Counted from the stretch's first letter, positions 34,462-43,222 are shown. The stretch is DNA of 64,000 bases from Sunxiuqinia sp963974515 (GCF_963974515.1 NZ_CAXBDD010000001.1:1-64000); one strand, 5' to 3'. Notes: generated by a model not told the origin, from the letters alone. A program made the numbers and translations.

Positions 34462-35788
34462 GTCATTTTTAATCTTAAAGCGGGAATACCTTACGCGGGT
34501 ACGGAAAAAATCGTTCATCATTTTGACATTGCTGGTTCCTTTCCTTTTTGCCGGATTTACCATTCTTCCGGCCTGGTTGGCCATGCAGGACGACGAAGAA
34601 GAGCGGACTATTGGGGTTTACGATGCCACCAGCCAGTTCGACCAACGATTGGAAAACACCGATTTTACGAATTTTGAACGCATCCAAAAAGCTGAATTTG
34701 AAAGCATTCAGCAAGATATCAAATCGAGCAAATATTATGCAGTGTTGTACATTCCGGAAGACATTCTCAACACCAACCGTGCCCGGCTACTCTCTGACAA
34801 GCAGGTTACCTTCGATATTAAAAACATGATAGGAGCCAAACTGGAAAACCTGATCGAGTCGGATAAAAAAGCGGTGATCATCGACCAGTCAGGCATTCCC
34901 GATTTGGAGGAGAAACTGGAGGCTGCCCGCACCCGAATCCAACTGGAAACCATTAAGGTTGACGAGAAAGGAGGCGCCGTGAAAAGCTCAACTGAAATTG
35001 CCATGGCCGTTGGCTACGCTGCAGGATTTATTATTTATATGTTTGTTTTTATTTATGGAGCCATGGTGATGCGTGGGGTAATGGAAGAAAAAACAAGCCG
35101 GATCGTCGAGGTGATTATTTCATCGGTAAGACCCACGCAACTGATGTTTGGAAAGATTGTCGGCATTGGGCTGGTTGGCCTTACCCAATTGGTTTTTTGG
35201 CTGATCCTCATATTCTTAATTGTGACCGGGCTACAAGTTTTTCTTAGTCCTGACCAAGCGGAACTCATGCAGCAATCACAAAGCATGATGGCAGCCAATC
35301 CTCAACTTCAGGGAGCTGCCCAGGAAAATGCGGTTCTTAATATTATCGATCTGGTTGGTAACCTGAACATTCCACTCATTCTGTTTTCGTTCCTGTTCTA
35401 CTTTTTAGGCGGATTTCTCATCTATTCCTCGCTCATGGGTGCTGTTGGAGCTGCTGTTGACCATGAAGAAGAAGCGCAGCAACTGATGCTTCCGGTAACC
35501 ATTCCACTTATTTTTTCGATCATCATTCTGTTTCCTGTGGTGAAAAATCCTGAGGGAGCCTTGGCGTTCTGGGCATCGATGGTGCCCTTTACCTCCCCCG
35601 TCATCATGATGGTCCGCGTGCCCTACGGTGTTCCTTTGTGGGAATTGCTGCTATCCATGGGAATTCTGATCGCCTCTATTTATGGAACGATTTGGGTTGC
35701 TGGAAAAATTTATCGCACGGGTATATTAATGTATGGCAAGAAAGTCAATCTTAAAGAAATCGTTAAATGGCTTTTTTATCACAATTAA
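34454..35788 (+). CDS. ABC-2 type permease (NatB-like)
   Basis: A 444-residue inner-membrane protein. It has one N-terminal membrane segment (about 22-42), a large extracytoplasmic domain (about 43-175), then about six membrane segments. MVMRGVMEEKTSRIVEVIISSVRP is the characteristic coupling helix, and VDHEEEAQQLMLPVTIPL is usual for NatB/ABC-2 exporters. Overlap with the ATPase gene shows co-translation. It probably exports a cation, lipid or peptide, and nothing narrower is supported. Confidence 0.9.
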   Translation: MHKSFLILKREYLTRVRKKSFIILTLLVPFLFAGFTILPAWLAMQDDEEERTIGVYDATSQFDQRLENTDFTNFERIQKAEFESIQQDIKSSKYYAVLYIPEDILNTNRARLLSDKQVTFDIKNMIGAKLENLIESDKKAVIIDQSGIPDLEEKLEAARTRIQLETIKVDEKGGAVKSSTEIAMAVGYAAGFIIYMFVFIYGAMVMRGVMEEKTSRIVEVIISSVRPTQLMFGKIVGIGLVGLTQLVFWLILIFLIVTGLQVFLSPDQAELMQQSQSMMAANPQLQGAAQENAVLNIIDLVGNLNIPLILFSFLFYFLGGFLIYSSLMGAVGAAVDHEEEAQQLMLPVTIPLIFSIIILFPVVKNPEGALAFWASMVPFTSPVIMMVRVPYGVPLWELLLSMGILIASIYGTIWVAGKIYRTGILMYGKKVNLKEIVKWLFYHN

Positions 35789-35799
35789 ATCAGAGTAAA

Positions 35800-35832
35800 T
35801 TGTATTTTATTGGAATATTTTATTTATAATTG
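35800..35832 (+). promoter_or_regulatory. Candidate promoter of the cysK leader
   Basis: TTG (35800-35802) as a -33 element and TATAATTG (35825-35832) as a near match to TAnnTTTG, spaced 22 bases. The predicted start near 35838 is about 23 bases before the leader ORF. Confidence 0.35.
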
Positions 35833-35860
35833 TTCCACATAAGCAAAACAACAAATCCTT

Positions 35861-35929
35861 ATGAATTTCACCTTCTCAAACATGTGTATGTGCTGTTGTA
35901 TGAATACAACACGGGGAAGGTATGTTTAA
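35861..35929 (+). CDS. Cysteine-rich leader peptide of cysK
   Basis: A 22-codon ORF beginning MNFTFSNM, then Cys-Met-Cys-Cys-Cys-Met. Four Cys codons (TGT, TGC, TGT, TGT) fall within 15 bases (35885-35899). It is too short for normal gene calling. It is followed by GGAAGG (35915-35920, still within the ORF), complementary to CCTTCC in the 5' arm of the hairpin at 35963-35992, and then by cysK. The layout is that of a transcription attenuator sensing charged Cys-tRNA. Stalling at the Cys codons would leave GGAAGG free to pair with CCTTCC and block the terminator. Full translation would cover GGAAGG and allow termination. The peptide itself probably has no function. Confidence 0.68.
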   Translation: MNFTFSNMCMCCCMNTTRGRYV

Positions 35930-35971
35930 GATGCAAGATTTTAATTCGTCAGAGATATTAGCAGGCCTTCC
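35915..35971 (+). promoter_or_regulatory. Proposed antiterminator pairing
   Basis: GGAAGG (35915-35920) can pair with CCTTCC (35966-35971), six base pairs plus a neighbouring U-G. This excludes formation of the hairpin at 35963-35992. It is the alternative structure needed for leader-peptide attenuation. Confidence 0.55.
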
Positions 35972-35992
35972 AGTATTTGGAAGGCCTTTTTT
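35963..35992 (+). terminator. Rho-independent terminator/attenuator upstream of cysK
   Basis: AGGCCTTCC (35963-35971) pairs perfectly with GGAAGGCCT (35979-35987) around a seven-base loop, followed by T (35987-35992). It lies before cysK, not after a gene, 33 bases beyond the Cys-rich ORF, so it is an attenuator rather than an end-of-gene terminator. It could also stop read-through from the ABC genes. Confidence 0.8.
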
Positions 35993-36022
35993 AATTAAAA
36001 TAACCCTTTAAAAACAGCAAAT

Positions 36023-36937
36023 ATGAAATTTAACAACATCCTTGAGACAATTGGGAACACGCCGAGCGTTCGAATTAACAACCTTTATCCTGAAGGTTAC
36101 GAAGTGTACACCAAGTTGGAAAAAGCCAACCCTGGCGGTAGTATCAAAGACCGTATTGCCCTAAAAATGGTTGAAGATGCAGAAAGCAAAGGCATTCTGA
36201 AGCCAGACTCGTTGATTGTTGAGCCAACTTCGGGCAACACCGGAATTGGACTGGCTTTGGTTGCCGCAGTGAAAAAATATAAGTTGATTCTGGTTATGCC
36301 GGAGTCCATGTCCCTGGAACGTCGTCGGATTCTGACGGCTCATGGAGCCGAGTTGGTGCTTACTCCCAAAGAGAAAGGAATGAAAGGTGCCATTGCCAAG
36401 GCGGAAGAAATTGCCGCCGAGCATGCTAACGCATGGATCCCTTCGCAATTTGACAATGAAGCCAACATAGCCGCCCACCGCGACCATACCGCCCAGGAAA
36501 TTTTGAATGATTTCCCTGAAGGATTTGACTACCTGATTACCGGGGTTGGTACCGGCGGACACATTTCGGGGGTGAGCGAGGTTTTGAAGAAGCGCTTTCC
36601 GAATTTGAAAACGTTTGCCGTAGAGCCCGAACTTTCACCTGTCATCAGCGGCGGAAACCCCGGACCACACCCCTTGCAGGGAATTGGAGCCGGCTTCATT
36701 CCCGAAAACCTGAAAACAAAGTTGCTCGACGGAACCATCCAGGTTTCAAAAGATGACGCTTTTGAATATGCCGTGCGCGCCGCCAAAGAAGAAGGCTTGT
36801 TTATCGGCATCTCATCGGGAGCTTCGCTGGCAGCGGTAGCCAAAAAAATTCAGGAACTTCCAAAGGGATCGAGAATCTTAACGTTTACTTACGATACCGG
36901 CGAACGCTACTTATCGGTGGACGGACTTTTTAAGTAA
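36023..36937 (+). CDS. cysK: Cysteine synthase A (O-acetylserine sulfhydrylase)
   Basis: PLP enzyme making L-cysteine from O-acetylserine and sulfide. The 304-residue product has the PLP lysine K42 in NPGGSIKDR, the O-acetylserine loop TSGNTG (69-74) and the phosphate-binding loop GVGTGG (174-179). EPELSPVISGG and a Ser near 269 (ISSGAS) complete the pocket. It is CysK rather than CysM or cystathionine beta-synthase by length and by the loop near residues 210-230 (GIGAGFIPE). No cysE is adjacent. Expression is probably controlled by the upstream Cys-codon attenuator. Confidence 0.95.
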   Translation: MKFNNILETIGNTPSVRINNLYPEGYEVYTKLEKANPGGSIKDRIALKMVEDAESKGILKPDSLIVEPTSGNTGIGLALVAAVKKYKLILVMPESMSLERRRILTAHGAELVLTPKEKGMKGAIAKAEEIAAEHANAWIPSQFDNEANIAAHRDHTAQEILNDFPEGFDYLITGVGTGGHISGVSEVLKKRFPNLKTFAVEPELSPVISGGNPGPHPLQGIGAGFIPENLKTKLLDGTIQVSKDDAFEYAVRAAKEEGLFIGISSGASLAAVAKKIQELPKGSRILTFTYDTGERYLSVDGLFK

Positions 36938-37033
36938 ACCCGACTAATGATACTCTCTCACAACTGGCTTGTCTCTATTTGTCAGCTGTCAGCGATTAAC
37001 GAGATTCAGCATTCATTCAAATGTCTGCTTCCA

Positions 37034-37069
37034 CACAAAAAAGATCGGCTCTTCCGGTCTTTTTTTGTG
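37034..37069 (+). terminator. Rho-independent terminator of cysK
   Basis: CACAAAAAAGATCGG (37034-37048) and CCGGTCTTTTTTTGTG (37054-37069) form a long stem with a U-G pair and a five-base loop. The right arm carries seven T. Confidence 0.82.
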
Positions 37070-37135
37070 CGATAACCCTTCACTATTTTCTTTCCAATCA
37101 ATCAGAGGCTTGCAGCAAAACCGAAGGATTATTGC

Positions 37136-37143
37136 TATTTTTG
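37136..37143 (+). promoter_or_regulatory. -7 box of the MscS-like gene
   Basis: TATTTTTG matches TAnnTTTG exactly, about 31 bases before the start codon. A TTG at 37110-37112 can serve as the -33 element, with a spacing slightly longer than usual. Confidence 0.45.
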
Positions 37144-37173
37144 CGAAACTAATTTTACAGATACTCGACAACT

Positions 37174-37701
37174 ATGGGACCCTATAAATTGCAAATCATA
37201 CAAACAGTAATTGTTGTGGTATTGCTGCTAACGATCCGGTTCATCATTAAACATTCCATCAACCGGACGCTCAAAAAATTTAATTTCACATTGCAGCGGC
37301 GGAAGATCACATTGAAGATTATGAACTTCTTCATCATCATCAGCGCCATTATTGCCTTAACCGGAATTTGGGGAATTGAGCGGGAAAAGCTCATGATCTT
37401 CATTTCATCGGTGCTCACCATTCTGGGTATCGCCTTTTTTGCGCAATGGTCAATTCTTTCGAACATTACTGCGGGCTTGATTCTTTATTTCAACCATCCG
37501 ATGAAATTGGGCGATCACATCCGGGTACTGGAAAAAGATTTTATCATTGAAGGCGAAGTCCACGATGTGACCTTCTTTTTTGTACACATTATCTCGCCGG
37601 AAGGTGACCGAATTACGATCCCCAACTCCATCGTTTTGCAAAAAAACCTGTCGGTTGGTCACCCGGAAAAAAAGAAAAAGACACCCCGCAAAACCCTCTA
37701 G
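37174..37701 (+). CDS. Minimal MscS-family mechanosensitive channel
   Basis: A 175-residue inner-membrane protein. Membrane segments are at about 8-24, 48-68 and 72-100. The third (FISSVLTILGIAFFAQWSILSNITAG) is the pore-lining TM3 of MscS followed by the beta domain (HPMKLGDHIRV, EGEVHDVTFFFVHIISPEGDRITIPNSIV). The C-terminal alpha/beta vestibule of E. coli MscS (about 286 residues) is absent and replaced by a short Lys-rich tail. Small MscS forms of this type are common in Bacteroidota. It may release osmolytes on osmotic downshock. Confidence 0.85.
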   Translation: MGPYKLQIIQTVIVVVLLLTIRFIIKHSINRTLKKFNFTLQRRKITLKIMNFFIIISAIIALTGIWGIEREKLMIFISSVLTILGIAFFAQWSILSNITAGLILYFNHPMKLGDHIRVLEKDFIIEGEVHDVTFFFVHIISPEGDRITIPNSIVLQKNLSVGHPEKKKKTPRKTL

Positions 37702-38105
37702 CATAGACGTGCCCATTGTTTAAATTATTCATGGCTGGAATACCGGAAAAAATCGTTTGAGCATGAAAAATAGTGTTGCAAATGAACTTCCGGACTCTTA
37801 AAATACAGCAAAAATCCGTCCGGACAGTGAAAAAAGCAGTTTGAACACAAAAGGGAGCGCCTGAAACGCAAAAAAAATGATCCGAATACAAAAAAACAGC
37901 TTTGAATGCTTACCCGAGCATAAACATTGCGTTTCAATTCCTTATTGTTTCCTGACTGCTCGGCGGAGTATACCGAATAAAAGCTTTAGCCGTTCACCTG
38001 TCATTTTTCAGACAACAATGCCAACAGCTTACAATTTTTTGCAACCTTTAAATGCAAAATGTGTTCTATTTGCAAAAATCGAATCAACAACTAAAAGCTT
38101 GACTC
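37702..38105. other. 404-bp intergenic region with degenerate 21-bp repeats
   Basis: No gene is credible. The part from about 37735 to 37925 is a degenerate tandem array (separate entry). The rest leads into ccoI. Confidence 0.6.
37735..37925. repeat. Degenerate tandem repeat, about 21-bp period
   Basis: GAA-plus-A-tract blocks recur every 20-21 bases (for example 37842, 37862, 37883, 37903). In the minus-strand translation a seven-residue unit recurs (PFCVQTA, FFTVRTD, FCCILRV). About nine units are diverged from each other. It is not a CRISPR, as there are no conserved repeats with unique spacers. Phased A-tracts could give intrinsic curvature. Confidence 0.5.
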
Positions 38106-40505
38106 TTGAAGAACGATCATCAAACATGTATTCACTGCGGAGAGGACTGCGGCCCGGTTCCGATTATCTGGAATGCAAAGCCATTTTGTTGTCAGGGTTG
38201 TCAAACAGTTTACCAGTTGTTGAACGACAACAAGATGGATCAGTATTACAGCATCCAGAAGGCCCCCGGAATCAAACTGAAAACCGATCAAATCCCTTCG
38301 GATGAAAAGTTTGCTTACCTGGACCTGGAAGAGATCCGAAATGGTCTGCTCGATTTCTCTGACTCCGGTGTTTCCAAAATACGTTTTTTCATTCCGGCCA
38401 TCCATTGCGCATCCTGCATCTGGCTGCTGGAGAATTTGCACACTCTGCATCCCGGGGTGATTCAGTCGTCGGTTAATTTTCCCAAAAAAGAAGTCAGCAT
38501 CACCTTTCGCGACGACGAAATCACACTGCGACAGCTGGTTGAACTGCTGGCCTCCATTCATTATGTTCCGGAAATCAGCCAGCAATCGATGGAAAAGCCC
38601 GAAAAAGGAAAAACCAACAAAACCCTGCTGATCAAGATCGGGATTGCCGGATTCAGCTTTCTGAATGCCATGCTGTACCATTTTCCGCAGTACCTGCCCG
38701 GCAGCGAATCCCTTGAAGTCGAATTCCGCATTATCTTTGGCTGGCTGAGTTTTTTACTCAGCCTGCCGGTGTTGTTCTATTGTGCCAGTGACTACTTTCT
38801 GTCGGCCTGGAAAAGCTTGCGCAAAAAAATCATCAGCATTGATTTGCCCATTGCGCTTGGCCTGATCACCCTGTTTGTTCAAAGTTCAATTGAACTGATT
38901 GTTGACCAAGGAATTGGTTATTTCGACTCACTAACCGGTCTGGTTTTTTTCCTGTTGATTGGCAAGTGGTATCAAAGCATTACCTACGAGGCGCTCACTT
39001 TTGAACGCAACTATAAGTCCTACTTCCCGGTGGCAGTGACCAAAGTGACCTCAGAAGGCAACACGACCATCGCGCTGAATGAGCTGAAAGCCGGCGACCG
39101 GATTTTGGTTCGCAACCAGGAGTTGATTCCGACTGATGCGACCATAGAAAAGGGAAATGCCAGCATCGACTACAGTTTTGTTACCGGCGAGTCTATTCCG
39201 GTGGCAAAAAAACCCGGCGATTTCGTATTTGCGGGTGGGCGCCAAACCGGTAGTGCCATTGAACTTTTGGTGCAAAAGGAAGTGGAACAAAGCTACCTCA
39301 CCCAACTTTGGAATCAGGACAACAAGAAGGCAGACGACGGCACTCCCATCTCTGGCATTATGGACAAAGTCAGCCAGTACTTCACCATCGTCATCATCAC
39401 CGTTGCGCTATCGGCCGCCATCTACTGGAACTTTGCCGACGCAAGCAAGGCATTATTCGCGTTTACATCGGTACTGATTATTGCTTGCCCCTGTGCGCTG
39501 GCACTCACCATTCCGTTTACTTTTGGAACCACCATGCGCCAATTTGGGCGAAAAGGATTTTACCTGAAAAACACAGCGGTAATCGAAAAGCTATACCGCA
39601 TTAAAACGGTTGTTTTCGATAAAACAGGAACCATCACCCATGCACAATCTTCCAAAATTGAATTTCGGGGCGAAAAGCTGACCGGCGAACAAATCCGACT
39701 GATCAAGTCGCTGGTTTTTCATTCCACCCATCCGTTGAGTAAAGCCATTTACGAATCCATCAAGGAACCGATCATCGATGAAGTTGCTGATTTCCAAGAG
39801 ATCCCTTCAATGGGAATTACCGGTAAAGTAAAAGGAACAAAAATCAACATTGGCTCTCAATACTTTGTTACGGGTGATCAATCATCAGATAAAGAATTAA
39901 AAACGCAAGTGTGGGTTTTCATTGAAAACAAAACCTTGGGCTATTTTCAGTTTGAAAACAACTACCGCGAAGGACTTGCCGAAACCATCGCCAGTCTGCA
40001 AACGAGCTACGAGCTGCATTTAATTAGTGGCGACAACGAATCGGAGCGGCAAAACCTGCTGCCTTTATTCCACGACCATGCCCGTCTCAATTTCAACCAG
40101 TCGCCAACAGACAAGCTAAACTACATCAAGAATTTGCAGCGAAATCGGGAAGATGCCCTGATGATTGGTGACGGACTGAATGATGCCGGAGCACTAAACG
40201 AAAGTAAAGTTGGACTGGTGATTGCCGACAATATTTACAACTTTACACCAGCCTGCGACGCGATTTTGCAAGCCGAAAAGTTTGCCTCGCTCCATCGCTT
40301 CATCCAGTTTACCAAAACCAGTATGCGCATTGTTTGGCTGTCGTTTTTGATTTCATTTTTGTATAATATTGTTGGAATTTCATTTGCAGTACAGGGTAAT
40401 TTATCGCCCATCATTGCGGCCATTCTCATGCCGCTAAGTTCCGTAACAGTCGTCGCATTTGCCACGTTTTCAGTTAATTTTATGACCAAGAAAAAACAGC
40501 TTTAA
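38106..40505 (+). CDS. ccoI: Copper-exporting P-type ATPase CcoI/FixI (cbb3 oxidase assembly)
   Basis: P1B-type ATPase that delivers copper for cbb3 oxidase assembly. The frame opens after a TGA at 38100-38102, and the first usable codon is TTG 38106. It is needed for the N-terminal metal-binding motif TCIHCGEDC (about 7-15) and CCQGC. Then an HMA-like CASC (near 101), TGES (near 360), the transmembrane CPC (ACPCALAL, about 461), the phosphorylation site DKTGT (about 504), HP motif (STHPLSK) and GDGLNDAGAL follow. At 799 residues it is normal for the CcoI group with the N-terminal Zn-ribbon-like extension. It is the first gene of the cco cluster. Confidence 0.93.
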   Translation: MKNDHQTCIHCGEDCGPVPIIWNAKPFCCQGCQTVYQLLNDNKMDQYYSIQKAPGIKLKTDQIPSDEKFAYLDLEEIRNGLLDFSDSGVSKIRFFIPAIHCASCIWLLENLHTLHPGVIQSSVNFPKKEVSITFRDDEITLRQLVELLASIHYVPEISQQSMEKPEKGKTNKTLLIKIGIAGFSFLNAMLYHFPQYLPGSESLEVEFRIIFGWLSFLLSLPVLFYCASDYFLSAWKSLRKKIISIDLPIALGLITLFVQSSIELIVDQGIGYFDSLTGLVFFLLIGKWYQSITYEALTFERNYKSYFPVAVTKVTSEGNTTIALNELKAGDRILVRNQELIPTDATIEKGNASIDYSFVTGESIPVAKKPGDFVFAGGRQTGSAIELLVQKEVEQSYLTQLWNQDNKKADDGTPISGIMDKVSQYFTIVIITVALSAAIYWNFADASKALFAFTSVLIIACPCALALTIPFTFGTTMRQFGRKGFYLKNTAVIEKLYRIKTVVFDKTGTITHAQSSKIEFRGEKLTGEQIRLIKSLVFHSTHPLSKAIYESIKEPIIDEVADFQEIPSMGITGKVKGTKINIGSQYFVTGDQSSDKELKTQVWVFIENKTLGYFQFENNYREGLAETIASLQTSYELHLISGDNESERQNLLPLFHDHARLNFNQSPTDKLNYIKNLQRNREDALMIGDGLNDAGALNESKVGLVIADNIYNFTPACDAILQAEKFASLHRFIQFTKTSMRIVWLSFLISFLYNIVGISFAVQGNLSPIIAAILMPLSSVTVVAFATFSVNFMTKKKQL

Positions 40506-40657
40506 AAACTGGTTCAAAACTCTTCCAAAAAAATTGCTTATTTTGGGGAACAAAGTTTGAGCATGCTTGTTGTTTGATTCTGATTTGTGGATAAATGTTG
40601 TGACCCGCAGCAGTAAAGCAAAAGCAAAAAAACTAAAAGTGAACTAAAACCAAAGGT

Positions 40658-40867
40658 ATGTCGGTTGTATTTGTATTGATTATTATTGGGATTTTAGTGG
40701 CATCCGTTTTTCTTATTGCATTTATCTGGGCTGTTCGAAACGGGCAGTTTGACGATTCTTACACCCCATCCGTCCGCATTTTATTTGATGATCCGGTTTC
40801 TTCGAAAGAAAACGATCGCGACCTGACAGAAGACAAGTCGCAGAAAAAGCAATCTATTAAATCATAG
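40658..40867 (+). CDS. ccoS: cbb3-type oxidase assembly protein CcoS
   Basis: A 69-residue single-span protein (membrane segment about 5-27) with the CcoS/FixS features: a short hydrophobic N-terminus, then FIWAVRNGQFDD and a charged tail. CcoS is needed for cofactor insertion in cbb3 oxidase. It lies four bases before ccoNO. Confidence 0.92.
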   Translation: MSVVFVLIIIGILVASVFLIAFIWAVRNGQFDDSYTPSVRILFDDPVSSKENDRDLTEDKSQKKQSIKS

Positions 40868-40871
40868 CTAT

Positions 40872-43022
40872 ATGGAATTACAGAAGTTCACCTATGACAA
40901 CAGGATTACGCGGGATTTTGCCGTGGCAACGATTGTGTGGGGTGTCGTAGGCATGTTGGTCGGCTTATTGGTAGCCTTGCAGATTTTTATTCCTGAAATG
41001 AATTTCAACCTGGAATATACCACCTTTGGCAGAACCAGGCCCGTGCACACCAACGCGGTCATTTTTGCCTTTGTTGGAAATGCTATTTTCACTGCCGTGT
41101 ATTACTCCTTGCCACGTTTGCTGAAAACAAGCATGTACAGCAGGCTGCTTGGCAAAATTCATTTCTGGGGTTGGCAGTTGATTATTGTTGCCGGTGCCAT
41201 CACCTTGCTCATGGGCTACACCTCAGGCAAGGAATATGCCGAACTGGAATGGCCCATTGACATTGCCATTACGCTGGTTTGGGTCGTTTTCGGAATCAAC
41301 ATGTTTGGAACCATCCTTCAACGCCGGGTGAGCCACATCTACGTCGCCATTTGGTTTTACATTGCCACCTGGGTGACCGTTGCCGTCCTTCACATCGTCA
41401 ATTCCATTGAAATTCCATACAGCCTGATGAAAAGTTACCCGGTGTATGCCGGAATCCAGGATGCGTTGGTCCAATGGTGGTATGGGCACAATGCCGTGGC
41501 TTTTTTCCTGACCACCCCTTTCCTCGGATTGATGTATTATTTTGTTCCAAAGGCAGCCAACCGGCCCATCTATTCTTATAAATTATCGATTGTCCACTTT
41601 TGGTCCTTGATCTTCATATACATCTGGGCAGGACCACACCACTTGCTTTACAGCTCGCTGCCCGACTGGCTTCAGGCTTTGGGAACTACTTTCTCCATCA
41701 TGCTGATCGCACCAAGCTGGGGAGGCATGATTAACGGCTTGCTAACTCTGCGTGGCGCCTGGGACAAAGTCCGAAAAGATCCGGTTCTAAAAATGTTTGT
41801 GGTTGGAATAACCGCTTATGGCATGGCTACTTTCGAAGGGCCCATGATGTCGCTGAAAACGGTGAATGCCATTAGCCACTTCACCGACTGGACCGTTGGA
41901 CACGTCCACATTGGCGCGCTGGGCTGGAACGGCATGTTAACCTTTGGTATGTTATACTGGCTTGTCCCACGACTATACAATACGAAACTTTACTCAGTCA
42001 AGCTGGCCAACGCGCATTTCTGGATCTCGACGCTTGCCATTATTTTCTATGCCGTCCCGCTTTACATTGGTGGAATTACCCAGGCACTGATGTGGAAAGA
42101 ATTTACTCCGGAAGGCTTTCTGGCTTACCCAAACTTTCTGGAAACTGTGACCCAGCTCATCCCGATGTATGCCACCCGGGCCTTTGGAGGTTTTCTATAT
42201 GTAGTTGGCATGCTCATGCTGGTATTTAACGTGATTAAAACTGCCAAACAAGGGCAATTGGTGGCCGTTGAAGAGGTGGAAGCCCCGGCACTGCATGCTC
42301 AACCTGCTGTGAAAACCAAGTCGGAAAGCTGGCACGGATTTTTGGAACGTAAACCCATTCGCTTCCTGATTTTTGCAACCATCGCCATCCTTATTGGAGG
42401 TGTGTTTGAAATCATCCCGACTTACCTGATCAACTCGAACGTTCCCATCATTTCGAGCGTACAGCCCTACACGCCCCTCGAACTACAGGGTCGCGATATT
42501 TATGTTCGCGAAGGATGTTACAATTGCCACTCGCAAATGATTCGGCCATTCAGGTCTGAAACTGAACGGTACGGAGAATATTCCAAAGCAGGCGAATTCA
42601 TATACGATCATCCCTTCCAGTTTGGCTCCAAACGGACAGGCCCCGACTTGGCACGCGAGGGTGTAAAAACTGGCCGGTTATACAAGCCCAACGCCTGGCA
42701 TTACAACCATTTTATTGATCCGCAAAAGATGAACGAAGGGTCCATTATGCCTAAGTATCCGTGGCTGGCCGAAAAAGATATCGATCTGAAATCGACTGCA
42801 CCAAAGATCAGGGCGATGAAACGCCTGGGGGTTCCCTACCCTGACAACTACGAGCACAAGGCAAATGATGACCTGCAGAAGCAGGCCGAAGAGATTGCTC
42901 AAAACCTGCGCGAAGCTGGAATTGAGACGGAAAGCACCAAGGAAATTATTGCGCTAATTGCCTACATGCAACGCCTGGGTACAGATATTATGAAACCACA
43001 AATTGAAGAAGAGGAGGAATAA
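40872..43022 (+). CDS. ccoNO: cbb3-type cytochrome c oxidase, fused subunits I and II (CcoNO)
   Basis: High-affinity terminal oxidase core of 716 residues. Residues about 1-460 are CcoN: 12 membrane helices, with haem b/b3 and CuB histidines in VHTNAVIFAFVGNAIF, WWYGHNAVAFFLTTPF, IWAGPHHLLYSSLPDW and HFTDWTVGHVHIGALGWNG. After a linker with one membrane helix (about 485-505), residues about 530-716 are the monohaem CcoO with CYNCHSQM at about 549 and GPDLAREG. CcoN and CcoO are separate in Proteobacteria, and fusion is common in Bacteroidota. It is embedded between ccoS and ccoQ. Confidence 0.96.
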   Translation: MELQKFTYDNRITRDFAVATIVWGVVGMLVGLLVALQIFIPEMNFNLEYTTFGRTRPVHTNAVIFAFVGNAIFTAVYYSLPRLLKTSMYSRLLGKIHFWGWQLIIVAGAITLLMGYTSGKEYAELEWPIDIAITLVWVVFGINMFGTILQRRVSHIYVAIWFYIATWVTVAVLHIVNSIEIPYSLMKSYPVYAGIQDALVQWWYGHNAVAFFLTTPFLGLMYYFVPKAANRPIYSYKLSIVHFWSLIFIYIWAGPHHLLYSSLPDWLQALGTTFSIMLIAPSWGGMINGLLTLRGAWDKVRKDPVLKMFVVGITAYGMATFEGPMMSLKTVNAISHFTDWTVGHVHIGALGWNGMLTFGMLYWLVPRLYNTKLYSVKLANAHFWISTLAIIFYAVPLYIGGITQALMWKEFTPEGFLAYPNFLETVTQLIPMYATRAFGGFLYVVGMLMLVFNVIKTAKQGQLVAVEEVEAPALHAQPAVKTKSESWHGFLERKPIRFLIFATIAILIGGVFEIIPTYLINSNVPIISSVQPYTPLELQGRDIYVREGCYNCHSQMIRPFRSETERYGEYSKAGEFIYDHPFQFGSKRTGPDLAREGVKTGRLYKPNAWHYNHFIDPQKMNEGSIMPKYPWLAEKDIDLKSTAPKIRAMKRLGVPYPDNYEHKANDDLQKQAEEIAQNLREAGIETESTKEIIALIAYMQRLGTDIMKPQIEEEEE

Positions 43023-43025
43023 ACC

Positions 43026-43205
43026 ATGATGAAAGAACACTTGCAAAGCATCATTGGCGTGGAATTATATGCCATTATTGGCTTTTTGATTTTTTTTGTA
43101 TTCTTCATTCTGGTCACCCTGCACACCATTCGGATGGATAAGAGCCGGGTCAGACGATTAAGCGAAATTCCGCTGGAAGATGAATTTAGAACGAACCAGG
43201 AGTAG
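43026..43205 (+). CDS. ccoQ: CcoQ-like small subunit of cbb3 oxidase
   Basis: A 59-residue protein (two possible ATGs, 43026 and 43029) with one membrane segment (about 11-34, VELYAIIGFLIFFVFFILV) and a charged C-terminus ending near EFRTNQE. It starts three bases after ccoNO and 17 bases before ccoP, exactly where CcoQ stands in cco operons. Sequence similarity is weak, so the name rests on size, topology and position. Confidence 0.75.
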   Translation: MMKEHLQSIIGVELYAIIGFLIFFVFFILVTLHTIRMDKSRVRRLSEIPLEDEFRTNQE

Positions 43206-43222
43206 CCTAAAATAGAAATCCT

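Noticed and set aside
37735..37925. Possible CRISPR array
   Set aside because: Units are degenerate throughout, with no conserved repeat/unique spacer alternation, and no cas gene is nearby.
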